The notes under the pieces were generated by a model. That model made no database searches, was not told the origin of the DNA, and was given only the letters and a program-made list of their open reading frames with translations. A stretch of DNA of 64,000 nucleotides from Atrina japonica (taxonomy: Eukaryota > Mollusca > Bivalvia > Pterioida > Pinnidae), in the NCBI GenBank assembly GCA_030159075.1, contig BROG01000931.1, positions 149,603-213,602 on the forward strand, given 5' to 3'. How positions within the stretch are numbered: position 1 is the stretch's first letter; each line of letters opens with the position of its first letter. Shown piece after piece: positions 30,500 through 41,177 of the stretch. The position numbers and the translations under genes are program-made.

Positions 30500-30935
30500 T
30501 GTGCAAATTCGCCTTTTCGCGTTGTTTCTAACACAAAAAACCCGCTGTTCGGCGTGATGTTGCCATTAATTATCTACACAAAAAGGCGAGACAATTAACA
30601 CGAAAAGGCGCCGGTTTAGACTTTTAAAAATCTCGCCTTTTGTCGCCTTTTTATCTTTTTTCGTGTTGTTATGACAACGCGAAAACCCGCTGAATGTCGC
30701 CTTTTTGCATTGTCCAAACGCTTAAACCCACAGAAGGTCGCCTTTTATCCTTGTAAAATAAACGCAAAAACCCGCCAAACTTCTCCTTGTTTAAAACGCG
30801 AAAACCCGCCGAACATCGCCTTTCCCCCCTTTTTAAAACACGAAAACCCGCCGAATGTCGCCTTTTCGCCCTGTGAAATAAACGCGAAAACCCACCAAAC
30901 GTCGCCTTTTCGACTTGTTTAATACATGAAAATGC
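30500..30935. repeat. ~44-bp GC-rich tandem repeat, CGCGAAAACCCGCCGAA units
   Basis: About seven irregular units in 30660-30935 of CGCGAAAACCCGCCGAATGT then CGCCTTTTCGCCCTGTG-like sequence. They grow out of an inverted sequence at 30500-30660 with GGCGAGACAATTAACACGAA. The open frame 30671-30922 reads repeated AKxRQTSP or NPPNVAF-like phrases because many units are a multiple of three; no coding evidence beyond that. Confidence 0.82.
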
Positions 30936-30969
30936 CTGACCTAACCCGAGAAATCCAGTCGTTATATTG

Positions 30970-30971
<2 letters not shown>

Positions 30972-31030
<59 letters not shown>
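30972..31030. repeat. (GA)n microsatellite
   Basis: About 29 uninterrupted GA units. Confidence 0.95.
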
Positions 31031-31033
<3 letters not shown>

Positions 31034-31337
31034 GGTGATATGAGCTGTCGTGGGTGAAAAATTTTTACATGTCCATTTTATGTGATATTCTATCTCATAT
31101 ATATTCCAAAGAGACCATCTGGTGGTTCGAATAACAAATGTATGTGTAAAATTGCAACAATTTTGCCCGTAATTTCAGTTATTTTTTTTGTCCGCCATAG
31201 TTTTAGCATTGCAAATAAACTTTCGGTGAATTTCTACGATTACCGAGTGACGATAAATAAATACGTCTATTTGCAGCTAATATAAATTCTATTCTTATTA
31301 CCCTTTGCGTTTATTTTCGCACATCATCATTTCATAC

Positions 31338-31503
31338 CTAAATCAGGCAAAGATGGTCTTTTTCGTCGTTTCAAAACATTCGTTTCTGAAATTGTCCACG
31401 TGCCGGGTATATCGGGTGATCTCCACCCACCTCGTCCCATTGCATTCTCTGCTTTATCATTCTTGACACATATGATCATGAACTGCCCAACTCCACCGGA
31501 CAT
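31338..31503 (-). CDS. Candidate first coding exon, unknown gene (minus strand)
   Basis: On the complement, an ATG at 31503 sits in GCCGCCATGTC, a very good start context. It opens MSGGVGQFMIICVKNDKAEN and continues with GRGGWRSPDIPGTWTIS, then a basic stretch LKRRKRPSLPDL. A donor-like AG|GTATGA follows at 31338/31337. The frame stays open to a TGA 14 bases into the intron. No family is recognised and no downstream exons were identified. It could be chance, but composition is unlike the repeats around it. Confidence 0.3.
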
Positions 31504-31559
31504 GGCGGCACGGTTGTAAAACATGACGTACGCATACTTTTTACAATTACATTGTTTTT

Positions 31560-32154
31560 ATTTTGGCAATGTCATCATTCAGGGTAACATTAATGATTGG
31601 AAAAGTTTCTTTTAGTGACCAACTGATATTTTTATTCATATATTTGTCACCAAGCTTCAGATACTTTTATTTTGATCATTTCTGGACTTTAAAAAACAAA
31701 ATTGTGTTTCTATTTTCATATGTATGATTACATATCATAATTGTCAATGTTTATGTTTTCCCACCATATTTGCTTGAACTTTCTGACACCTGGACAGTAA
31801 TTATGATACAGGAAAGGGACTAACTTCACGTGTTAATCCTCTCTTTACATATTTATTGTTATCATTGTCAAAGCAATTATGTACTTATCTAATTTCTCTA
31901 TTGCGTTTATGTACATGTACATCTGCGTAAGATTTAATTTGCTATTGTTTAGTAATTTACTCAACACCTTTCAAACCAGATCTATTATTTACAAACTATT
32001 GTCCCAAATTCTCATAACTACTTTTGTCAAATTTCATTCCTCAGTTCGGAAATCAGACACACTACTGATAACACCGACTCGTTACTTTGTTTTTGGAGAC
32101 CACGTATATCTAACTACAAAAACTTATTGTTCATTTTTAATCACTATTTAATCG
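31560..32154. other. Non-coding stretch, nothing recognised
   Basis: AT-rich, with an open frame (31879-32151) of hydrophobic low-information residues. No repeat family noticed. Confidence 0.45.
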
Positions 32155-32156
32155 TT

Positions 32157-33391
32157 ATTAGGTATGCATCTATAAAAGGGTCAGATTAGGTATGTATCTT
32201 TAAAAGGGTCAGATTAGGTATGTATCTATAAACGGACCAGATAAGGTATGCATCTATAAAAGGGTCAGATTAGGTATGCATCTATAAAAGGGTCAGATTA
32301 GGTATGTATCTATAAAAGGGTCAGATTAGGTATGTATCTATAAAAGGGTCAGATTAGGTATGCATCTATAAAAGGGTCAGATTAGGTATGTATCTATAAA
32401 AAGGTCAGATTAGGTATGTATCTATAAAAGGGTCAGATTAGGTATGCATCTATAAAAGGGTCAGATTAGGTATGCATCTATAAAAGGGTCAGATTAGGTA
32501 TGTATCTATAAAAGGGTCAGATTAGGTATGTATATATAAAAGGGTCAGATTAGGTATGCATCTATAAAAGGGTCAGATTAGGTATGTATCTATAAAAGGG
32601 TCAGATTAGGTATGTATCTATAAAAGGGTCAGATTAGGTATGTATCTATTAAAGGGTCAGATTAGGTATGCATCTATAAAAGGGTCAGATTAGGTATGCA
32701 TCTATAAAAGGGTCAGATTAGGTATGTATCTATAAAAGGGTCAGATTAGGTATGTATCTATAAAAGGGTCAGATTAGGTATGTATCTATAAAAGGGTCAG
32801 ATTAGGTATGCATCTATAAAAGGGTCAGATTAGGTATGCATCTATAAAAGGGTCAGATTAGGTATGCATCTATAAAAGGGTCAGATTAGGTATGTATCTA
32901 TAAAAGGGTCAGATTAGGTATGTATCTATAAAAGGGTCAGATTAGGTATGCATCTATAAAAGGGTCAGATTAGGTATGTATCTATAAAAGGGTCAGATTA
33001 GGTATGTATCTATAAAAGGGTCAGATTAGGTATGTATCTATAAAAAGGGTCAGATTAGGTATGTATCTATAAAAGGGTCAGATTAGGTATGCATCTATAA
33101 AAGGGTCAGATTAGGTATGTATCTATAAAAGGGTCAGATTAGGTATGTATCTATAAAAGGGTCAGATTAGGTATGCATCTATAAAAGGGTCAGATTAGGT
33201 ATGTATCTATAAAAGGGTCAGATTAGGTATGTATATATAAAAAGGTCAAATTAGGTATGTATCTATTAAAGGGCCATATTACGTATGTATTCTATAAAAG
33301 GGTCAGATGAGGAATCTATATATAAAAGGGTCAGATTAGGTATGTATCTATAAAAGGGTCAAATTAGGTATGTATCTATAAAAGGGTCAAA
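32157..33391. repeat. 28-bp satellite array, about 44 units
   Basis: Unit AGGTATGTATCTATAAAAGG plus GTCAGATT, nearly perfect across 1.2 kb and diverging only at the right end after about 33235. The main variation is one site, ATGTATC or ATGCATC, mixed through the array. Units are directly adjacent with no unique spacers. Unit length is not a multiple of three, and no long frame results. Confidence 0.97.
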
Positions 33392-33690
33392 TCAAAAACC
33401 AGATTAATTCACGACCATACGGATAACGGTCTCTATACACAAGGTTAGACGGTGATGCAGTTATTGTTTATATAACTGATTGTTGTTGTCAGGAGCAGAC
33501 AAAGTGAACCAGTGTTCGAATGCCTCTATAGTTAGTCGAATGTTTTTGCACTGAATGAGTTACCTTGCGGAATCTGATGGCTGTTGAATGTCTACGAGTG
33601 TCTTATGGACTTTTTGATAAGTTTTGTGTAACATTTGTAACTCGAGTTTGATCTTCTCCGTTAAAATATGAGTATATAACACAGGCGGAT
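33392..33690. other. Non-coding stretch, nothing recognised
   Basis: Ordinary AT-rich sequence between the satellite and the next repeat block. Confidence 0.4.
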
Positions 33691-35160
33691 CTAGAGGGGG
33701 TGGGCACGCCCGCTAAAATTGTCTTTTAAAAGCTAGTAACTAAAGTTTTAGTGTCTGGAAACCAGAAAAGATTTTGAGCCGGGAAAGAATTTTTAAGATT
33801 AAAAAAAATTCTAGACTGAATCCAGAAAATGGCATCCAAGATCTATCAAGAATGAAACATTTTCTGAAGCCCACTTGAAATGTTCTTGTAACATTTGTTT
33901 TCATTTAACTAAATCCCAAGGTTTTTTTTGTAAATAATTAGCCTGTCAACGAGTCGCAATGTGAAAATTAACTCGCTGTGCATGTCTGGGAAAATGTTCT
34001 AGCCCACGGGGCAAACTTAGTCCTATTACATAGAACATTAGGTGGTGATATTTACTTTTTCTGTTATTTTCTTTTCTTTTTCATTTATTTTCTTATATAT
34101 CAAACGGCTGCATTTAAGAAAAATAAAAAATGTAAATTATCAGCATAAAACACGAAATAGAGACAATAGAATTTGAAGGACTAGGGCAAAATGGTGGTTT
34201 TGTGTCTGGAATCTAGAAAATACCTCACCAGGCTATCAATTGACTGGATTATTCCAAATTTTATTTCGGGAACTTACTCCCGAGTCCCCTAGTCATCACA
34301 AAATTCCACCGGTTCAGTTTCAGGTTAAATTAATCTATCAATGAAAAATTCTCAAGGAGATCATAATTCAGTGTCTGGAGGCTATTTGCTATTACTAAAT
34401 AGGCCAAAATTCCGTCCCGATTTCAGGTAACCTTTTCGCTAAAGCAACCTTATTTTGAGAAGGATAATCATTGTGAGTTATCGCGGAATCCAGGCGTATT
34501 TTCCGTCTGGAAGCAGAAAAATGCATCTACGGCCTTACAAATTTCAATTTTTTCCCCCTGAAAGATAATTAAAACCCGATCCCCATTAGACATTACGATC
34601 CAACATTAAGAATGACATGTATGTGACCAGGAAAGGATTCGGACAGAAGCGCAGCGAAAAATAGGTATAAAACATTTGATTTTTAAGTAAAAACCAGAAA
34701 ATTATTAACAAATTTCCAAAATTAAATTAATCGATCAATTAAAAATTCTTGAGGATAACGAAGTCATAATTCAGTATCTGAAGGCAATTTACAAATTAGA
34801 CCAATATTTTTTCCAAATTTCAGGTTACATTTTTCGCTTAATCAACTTTCTTTTAAGAAGGATAATCAGTGTGATTTATTAGCAGAATCCGAGCGTATTT
34901 TCCGCAGAAAGATGCGTCGACGGACTTTCAAGTGTTTTCTGAATGCTGGTTCAAAGCCGACCCCATTACGACCCAACACTTAGTATTATGTGTAGTGACC
35001 AGGAAAGGATTCAGGCAGAAGCGCGGTGAAAAAAAAATAGATTCAAAACCTTTGATTGATTTTTAAGTAAAAAATCGGAAAATCAATAACAAATTCTGAT
35101 AAATGTTTGTGCCTTGCTGCGCTCGGCGACGATATTCTACATTTGCGACCCCTCAAAGCA
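33690..35160. repeat. Dispersed ~1-kb repeat with an internal ~400-bp tandem duplication
   Basis: The segment from about 34325 (AATTAATCTATCAATGAAAA) to 34720 is repeated from about 34725 to 35100. Shared words include ATAATTCAGT, GAAGGATAATCA, GTATTTTCCG, GTGACCAGGAAAGGATTC and CAGAAGCGC. Related sequence is at 43840-44900 and 52850-53560. There is no long ORF. Confidence 0.7.
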
Positions 35161-35204
35161 TTGGAACGTCTAGCTACATTGTGTCTGGAAAGCTTTTCAT
35201 ATTA

Positions 35205-35210
35205 TATATA

Positions 35211-35256
<46 letters not shown>

Positions 35257-35291
35257 ATATATTATATCTATATATATATATATTATATATA
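35205..35291. repeat. (TA)n tract
   Basis: TA-rich block with several TATTATAATATA interruptions. Confidence 0.92.
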
Positions 35292-35557
35292 TACACGTTT
35301 CCCCCTAGTCGTAAATGAACTATTGCTACACAATTTGTAAAACAAAACGTGTTCAATAAGGCTTGTATTATAATAGTCTAGTATAACTACAAAGTAATAC
35401 AATGTAATGCAGGTAGGCGTATGTGTATGACAAATATCTATTTTTAGCAATTTAAAAATGAATAGACTTCGTAGAATAGGTGTAATCGGAATCGATATTT
35501 GATATATTGCCAAAATATATTAAATAGGCCTACATCCATACCTTAAGGTTAACTGTA

Positions 35558-35560
35558 TGT

Positions 35561-35592
<32 letters not shown>

Positions 35593-35596
35593 AGAA

Positions 35597-35670
<74 letters not shown>
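35558..35670. repeat. (GA)n microsatellite
   Basis: About 50 GA units with a few AAGA and TAGA interruptions. Serine/leucine-rich frames on the complement are its shadow. Confidence 0.95.
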
Positions 35671-35673
<3 letters not shown>

Positions 35674-35691
35674 TTTATAAAACTGGGATCC

Positions 35692-36193
35692 GAAATCACC
35701 AAATTTACTGAACACTCAACCTCAACTTTCATCTTATCGTCGTTTATAAAATTTCTAGGTCTGACTGAATTATATCACATTCTTATTCGTACTCAGGGTA
35801 TTTATTTATCTTCAAGCGAAAAGTAATAATTGTGATCCAATTTATTTTTAATGTGATTCATGAAAATAATGTTATTGAGTGTTTCCTACTCAAAACCTTT
35901 TTTATAAATATATTTCTACAGTTTTCTTCAAATGAGCAATAATTCCATAATTGTTTACAACTGTAAATCATCAATATTCAAACAAAGTCAGGTTTCCAGT
36001 TTCTTACAGGTTTTTTTGTAGATCGAGCCCCCCCGGCGACAGTTTGGTTTCGTTTTCCTGTCTTTCGGATGAGACAGTAAAAACTGGAGGTCCCGTGTCT
36101 CGTTTTCCTTGTTACATGTTTTGTGTGATGTTACCTTGAAATCATAAAAAAAATGTGAGATGAGCTTAAGTATTGAGTAAATTTGGTGACTTC
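35692..36193. mobile_element. MITE (family S), with nested SINE-A fragment
   Basis: Inverted ends GAAATCACCAAATTTACTGA and GAGTAAATTTGGTGACTTC. A second copy is at 43128-43477. A fragment of SINE A (36016-36100: CCTGTCTTTCGGATGAGACA then GTAAAAACTGGAGGTCCCGT) is inserted in this copy. Confidence 0.75.
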
Positions 36194-36590
36194 TAGCAAT
36201 GTAGGCCTATCATGTTTTCAAATTTTTCATGATTTACCAAAACTCCTGGTAAATAAGATAATATTATAGATCTATCAAGTTCCCACTTTTTGATTTATCA
36301 AAACTCCTGGTAATCCATAGAATAAAATAAATCTACCTAGTTTCGAAAGCAGACTGGAGCCTTACCCTACTTGTATTTTGATACTAAATAGATAAATATC
36401 TCGCACTGCAATGTGACTTTGAAAAACGTGTCGGAATGCATGATAAATATTTATTTATAGACAGTTAAACCGGGTAGATAGTCGGGTGATCAGCAAATCT
36501 TTTGTTGTTAACCGAATATAATCATTGCAAACTCAAGGACAGTTGCTCAGACTGCGCGGACATTTAACTGCGCAGTGGTTTAATGTCATT

Positions 36591-36754
36591 ATGACTTCGA
36601 TCTTGCCGACAACTCCCCACCCCACAAACAAACAGGCAACATCGTACCAAAGGCGCAGGACGTATAGCAAATTTCTGCGATCTTCTATCAATCTGCCGTG
36701 TGACGGTCCACTACAAAACTATCACCAATTACAGGACAATTTGTCAAGCTTAAA
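36591..36754 (+). CDS. Weak candidate coding exon, unknown gene
   Basis: An open frame starting MTSILPTTPHPTNKQATSYQ and continuing RRRTYSKFLRSSINLPCDG ends at AA|GTGAGT (donor at 36755). The sequence is less AT-rich than its surroundings. No family or partner exon is recognised, so this may be chance. Confidence 0.15.
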
Positions 36755-36759
36755 GTGAG

Positions 36760-37080
36760 TATATAAATTTGAGCATTGTAATCTTGGGATAAGACAGTTT
36801 CAGGAAAAAATAGTGAACTGGGCGGAACCCAGGGTCATGATAGGGTGAAAACCAAGGACTAGCTTGAATCAGAGAAAATTATTGTTTTAGATTTAAAGTT
36901 TGAAAAAGTAGGTAAAAATACCTATCAAAATTTGACAATGCATCATGTGGATCCAGTGGGGTCCACTTTTTGAATTTGGAAAAAAAGAAAGAAAACATGT
37001 TGAGACGTGAAATATCCTTTAATGTGGAGAGAAATCGCTCGCTGTGATACTGTCTTTTATTGAAAAGTCTACATGGCTTA
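36760..37080. other. Non-coding stretch, nothing recognised
   Basis: No exon, RNA gene or repeat family noticed. Confidence 0.4.
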
Positions 37081-37084
37081 AATC

Positions 37085-37086
<2 letters not shown>

Positions 37087-37129
<43 letters not shown>
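37087..37129. repeat. (GT)n microsatellite
   Basis: About 21 GT units. Confidence 0.95.
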
Positions 37130-37130
<1 letters not shown>

Positions 37131-37599
37131 TTAACATACTGTAACAATGGCAAATACACTCGCTTTGGCTAATGAATTTAGCAACTTGATGCAAATTAAA
37201 ATAATTGCATTTCATTTTGTTTTCTTTCTCAAATATGCTGAGATCGGGCTCAGGCTCCCCTATAAATCTTACAGCAAAACTGCATATTGCAGACGATTTC
37301 ATTTCACAGAGAGTAAAGACTTATATTTGTGATAAGATGAGGTAACGTTTACCAATGGACGGTACTGTAGTACGGCCTCAAGACGACGAGTTGTGTGGTG
37401 GAGAGAAGTTTTACGTTTGTAAGACAAAACTCATTAACTGTATTGTCTGCACTGGGTTTTACTGTAGAATAATTTTAAGAGAATGTCCCTAGATCTAGAT
37501 AAAAAGTAGGTTTACTACAAAAAAAGTGACTTGATACACGAAAAGAACAAAAATTGACCAGCTTGATAACTGATATCACATTTCTTGTGACTTATTTGG

Positions 37600-37690
37600 T
37601 TAACCCTTTCAACCCCACAGACCATAATAGACCGGTCTAAACAACAGGAAAGATAATATTATCTGAAATCTTAAGGGTGAAAGGGTCAAT
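37600..37690 (+). mobile_element. TTAA MITE (family M2)
   Basis: TTAACCCTTTCAACCCCACA at the left, GGGTGAAAGGGTCAA at the right, core AATAGACCGGTCTAAACAAC. TTAA plus CCCTTT ends is typical of piggyBac-like termini. Confidence 0.7.
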
Positions 37691-37768
37691 TTGTAGTCAC
37701 AATCAGATACCGTTACAGAAATCATTCAACAATCAATGTATGATTTGTGTATCATATATATATACATT

Positions 37769-37973
37769 GGCGTCGGAAGCAAACTGAAAGTGGGGAGGGG
37801 GGGGGGGGGGGGGGGGCTGAGGGGGGGGGGGGGGGGGGGGGGCAGGAGGGGGGCTGAACCAACTTAAAACACACACGCGCCAGAAGTGGGGGGGGGGGGC
37901 TAAACCGACTTTAAGCCCCAATTTCAACATGTATGCCTATCTTTGCAAAAAAAGTGCCCCCGGCTCCGACGCC
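37769..37973 (-). mobile_element. GGCGTCGGAA MITE, copy 2, with expanded G runs
   Basis: GGCGTCGGAAGCAAACTGAA at the left and GTGCCCCCGGCTCCGACGCC at the right. It is the inverted counterpart of 28759-28910. G runs at 37797-37857 and 37888-37898 are much longer than in copy 1. Confidence 0.72.
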
Positions 37974-38199
37974 TATGTATATATTTACACAATGGTAAAC
38001 GATATTTTACACGAAAAATGATGAATAAATTTGTATCTAAGGAGTTAGAATTAGATCTAGATAAAATTTATCTTGACGAACTCCATTAGAACTGGAAGCG
38101 AGATCTGCTCCAAATAAATCCAAATTTTCCATTGAGGATCCTTCCTCTCCACGTGATTAAAAAGATGTTCTTCATTTACATTAGGGGACCCGACCTTTT

Positions 38200-38300
38200 A
38201 GTTTTCATGTACTAACTCTAACTCCTATACCCTAACACTAAACTCTATCTCTAACCATGAATCCTAAACCTAACCCCTGACCCTAAACTTGTACAAAATA
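38200..38300. repeat. Degenerate CTAACCC-like words (interstitial telomere-like)
   Basis: A run of CTAACTCTAACTCC, ACCCTAACACTAAAC, CTAAACCTAACCCCTGACCC and similar. It is too irregular to be a true telomeric array of TTAGGG. Confidence 0.4.
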
Positions 38301-38940
38301 CCATAGGTATGAAATTGGTCCCTTGAAGTAAATTTTAACTTCGAGAAACAATTAAGTTTAGACATAAATGGATAGTGTTAAGCAGAATAGAAAGATGAAT
38401 CCAAGGAGATGTATTGACCGTAATGTCCCGTATCTTAACTGACATAAGGCCACGCCATGAAGTAATCCTAGGGTGTACATGTATGTGTTATATCTAAAGT
38501 GGCGGATCAAGGATTTTTGCGTGAATCAACTGATCTGCGCGGCCCAAATGGTTCAAGTCACTACTGTGCGTTTCCTAAATAATACATCTTGGTAGATCCC
38601 CTCCCCTGTCCAGTTTAAATACCGCATGGAGAAACTGGAGCAAGAAATAAAATGAGTTTTATTGAATTTGGAGAGAGAGAGAGTGAGAGAGAGAATCAGT
38701 CAGTGTAATATACTGCACAGTCAAACAGAAAAATTAAAAACGGATATTTACAAAGAACATGTTTTGATAAATAGAGGTGTGACTCTCTAGAAGCTCTGAG
38801 ACGTAATATACTCACTGTTTCTTTTTTTTGTTTTTTTTTTTGTTTGTTTTTTTGTTTTGTGTTTTTTTTGCAAATCGTAAAAACAATAGTTGAAATTAAA
38901 CAAATCAATGTTTTATTGAAGATAGTGAAAGATAATTAAG

Positions 38941-39031
38941 TTAACCCTTTCAATCCTAAATACCACATTGGACTGGTCTTAAACATGAGAAAAGAACCCA
39001 CCACTAAGAAACTCAGGGGTGACAGGATTAA
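38941..39031 (+). mobile_element. TTAA MITE (family M2), 91 bp, both TTAA kept
   Basis: TTAACCCTTTCAATCCTAAA to GGGGTGACAGGATTAA. TTAA at 38941-38944 and 39028-39031. Confidence 0.72.
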
Positions 39032-39489
39032 GAACCAATAAAAACCCCTGGTCACAAACTTTGACATGTCGCATATAGTCACGTTCCTTTATTTCACAAG
39101 TCCTGACTGGATTTTGAATAAACAAAATAAACAATGGAATATATAAATACATGCATTACATATAATTTTCACTGAGTACCCTTCCCAATAGTTCTAGTGC
39201 GACCCTGTTCATCTACTTACTCACAGTCACTGGATAGCGTTATGTAGCTTCAGACCCTGAAACTAAATCTTTGAATAATGATGACATCCGCCAATTACAC
39301 GTGTTTTCAGGAGACATGATCATTTGACGTGGTACATATGATTTGTCTCAGAAAACATGAATTCATGCAGTAGGCCTAAATATATTACGTTTCTATTCTA
39401 TTACATACACGTATCACATATAAAACACGCACCTCGCCATTTAACACAATTATTTATTAATAGTATAAAAACACGAGTCCCTCTCTGTA

Positions 39490-39491
<2 letters not shown>

Positions 39492-39532
<41 letters not shown>
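39492..39532. repeat. (TA)n microsatellite
   Basis: About 20 TA units. Confidence 0.95.
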
Positions 39533-39535
<3 letters not shown>

Positions 39536-39536
39536 A

Positions 39537-39810
39537 GTATAATCCATTTTAACCTGTGGCGCGGGGGGTGGGGGGGGGTCTCGTGAACCTTTTTTTACCT
39601 TGGCGAGTTTAAATTTTAGGTGATAAAATTAAACGATAACATTAAAATTACACTTGCTTGAGTAATCGTTCCTACTCGTCACCATATACAAGAGAGTATC
39701 CAGCACCCGTGCAGCTTGCCATAACCGAAAAGTCAATAGAATCATCCGTATGATAATCAAAAGGTTATTCCACCCCTCCATCTTATGTGAATCAGACAAT
39801 AAACGCACGT
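39537..39810 (+). repeat. Dispersed repeat, copy 2 (single-unit version of the 25-bp satellite locus)
   Basis: ATAATCCATTTTAACCTGTG, one GGGGTCTCGTGAACC unit, then GAGTTTAAATTTTAGG, CATAACCGAAAAGTCAATAG and TCTTATGTGAATCAGACAAT. Compare 28925-29660. Confidence 0.75.
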
Positions 39811-40370
39811 ATCCCTTCTTCTTACATAAATAAATCACACGTGTCCCTCCATGATCCATCTTACATCATTATGACATCACGTGTCCATCCCTCTAAAATT
39901 AAAAAAAACACGTGTCCTTCCATCTAACTATGATCCACTGTCTTACATCATTATGACACGCACGGGTTCCTCCCTTTAACATTTTTATAACACACTTGTC
40001 CCTCCATCTAATTCTATAACACAGGTCTCTGTCCATCTACAATAATTACACGAGCACAAACGCCCCTCCATCTTTGGCCACCAATGGTTATACCCCGAAT
40101 ATTAATCACACAAGCCGGAATTGTAACTTAAAACAGGTGCCCTTCCATTTCAAATAATCATGTTTTACACTCGCATCCCTCCGTTTTACTGGCCTAATGC
40201 AAATAAAATACATGCGTCCCTCTGCGAAACATAATCTACACAACCGCCTCTCAACCCTTCAAATGTTGTAAAACACACACGCCCCTCCATCTTTCATCAA
40301 TATACCAAACACGTACGCCCGCCCTTCGTTTTTCCTACCCCCCCAAAAAAACCACCCCCAACCTACATCT
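39811..40370. repeat. Degenerate ~50-60-bp minisatellite, ACACGTGTCCCTCCATCT units
   Basis: Ten or so irregular units with CACGTGTCC(C/T)TCCAT, CGCCCCTCCATCTTT and TAATTACAC words separated by AT-rich spacers. CACGTG (E-box) appears in several units, which may be fortuitous. Confidence 0.65.
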
Positions 40371-40401
40371 AACTTCGAAATGGAGAATCCGCCCCAATTC
40401 T

Positions 40402-40406
40402 GATAT

Positions 40407-40464
<58 letters not shown>
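40402..40464. repeat. (TA)n microsatellite
   Basis: About 30 TA units with one interruption. Confidence 0.95.
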
Positions 40465-40465
<1 letters not shown>

Positions 40466-40763
40466 TCATTTCCCAATGAAAGTACACAGATATTTATTTT
40501 GCTTGACATATTCTAGTGAGTGCATATTTATCAAAGTCTGGGCTTTCTTTATTATATAACATTTGTAGCTTTGGCTAAATACGAGTCGGTCACTTTGTTC
40601 AAAGGAGCCTCTGTTTTAACTTTCGAGCCCCCAAAGGTCTTAAATCCTGTGTCTGCTGAAATTCCGTGGCCGTTCGCAGAAAGTTTTCAGTTGTAAGTTA
40701 TAATAATGTCCCATTTCCACTTCATGCTTAAAATGCTTGATCCACCTCAGATATCTTCCATTA

Positions 40764-41013
40764 GGTATACCTTGTGACCAAATGGTTATAGCATCGCACT
40801 GAAAACCATCAAGTCTCTCACTTCTGATCAGCGCAGGTTCGATTCCCACTGGAACCTGAGCTGATATTTTTTTCGGAGAACGTTTGCCAATTTACTTGCA
40901 AGAAGGCTGCTGGTCTTTTCCCGGGTATAATGTACCCGGGGTTCCCTTTTCCATCATTAATAACTGAACGCCACCATATAACTTAAAAATTGTTATGTGT
41001 GGCGTTAAAACAA
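40764..41013 (+). mobile_element. SINE family B copy
   Basis: GGTTATAGCATCGCACTGAA, TCTCACTTCTGATCAGCGCA, B box GGTTCGATTCCC, ACGTTTGCCAATTTACTTGC, and the end TGTTATGTGTGGCGTTAAAA. It lies 155 bases upstream of the B-box/NHL exon. Confidence 0.78.
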
Positions 41014-41177
41014 TAGATAAATTGCACAGATGTATTTAAATACTTTGAAAACGAAGACAAAATGTGTCACATGTCACACTCAGTGTCACACATGGATATG
41101 AAACAGACTTTTACATTTCATTGTTTGCAACTGTTGTAAATATAATCTTTTTTTTACACTATTTTCAGCCTAAAGAA

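Noticed and set aside
30671..30922. 83-residue repetitive basic protein
   Set aside because: The repeat units happen to keep frame. No start context, domain or splice signals support a gene.
32157..33391. CRISPR-like array
   Set aside because: The 28-bp repeats are directly adjacent with no unique spacers, and the genome is eukaryotic. It is a satellite.
35520..35732. Leu/Ser repeat protein on the minus strand
   Set aside because: Complement of a (GA)n microsatellite.
38200..38300. Interstitial telomeric repeat
   Set aside because: CTAACCC-like words are too irregular and mixed with CTAACTC and CTAAACC to be a telomeric TTAGGG array; kept only as a low-confidence feature.
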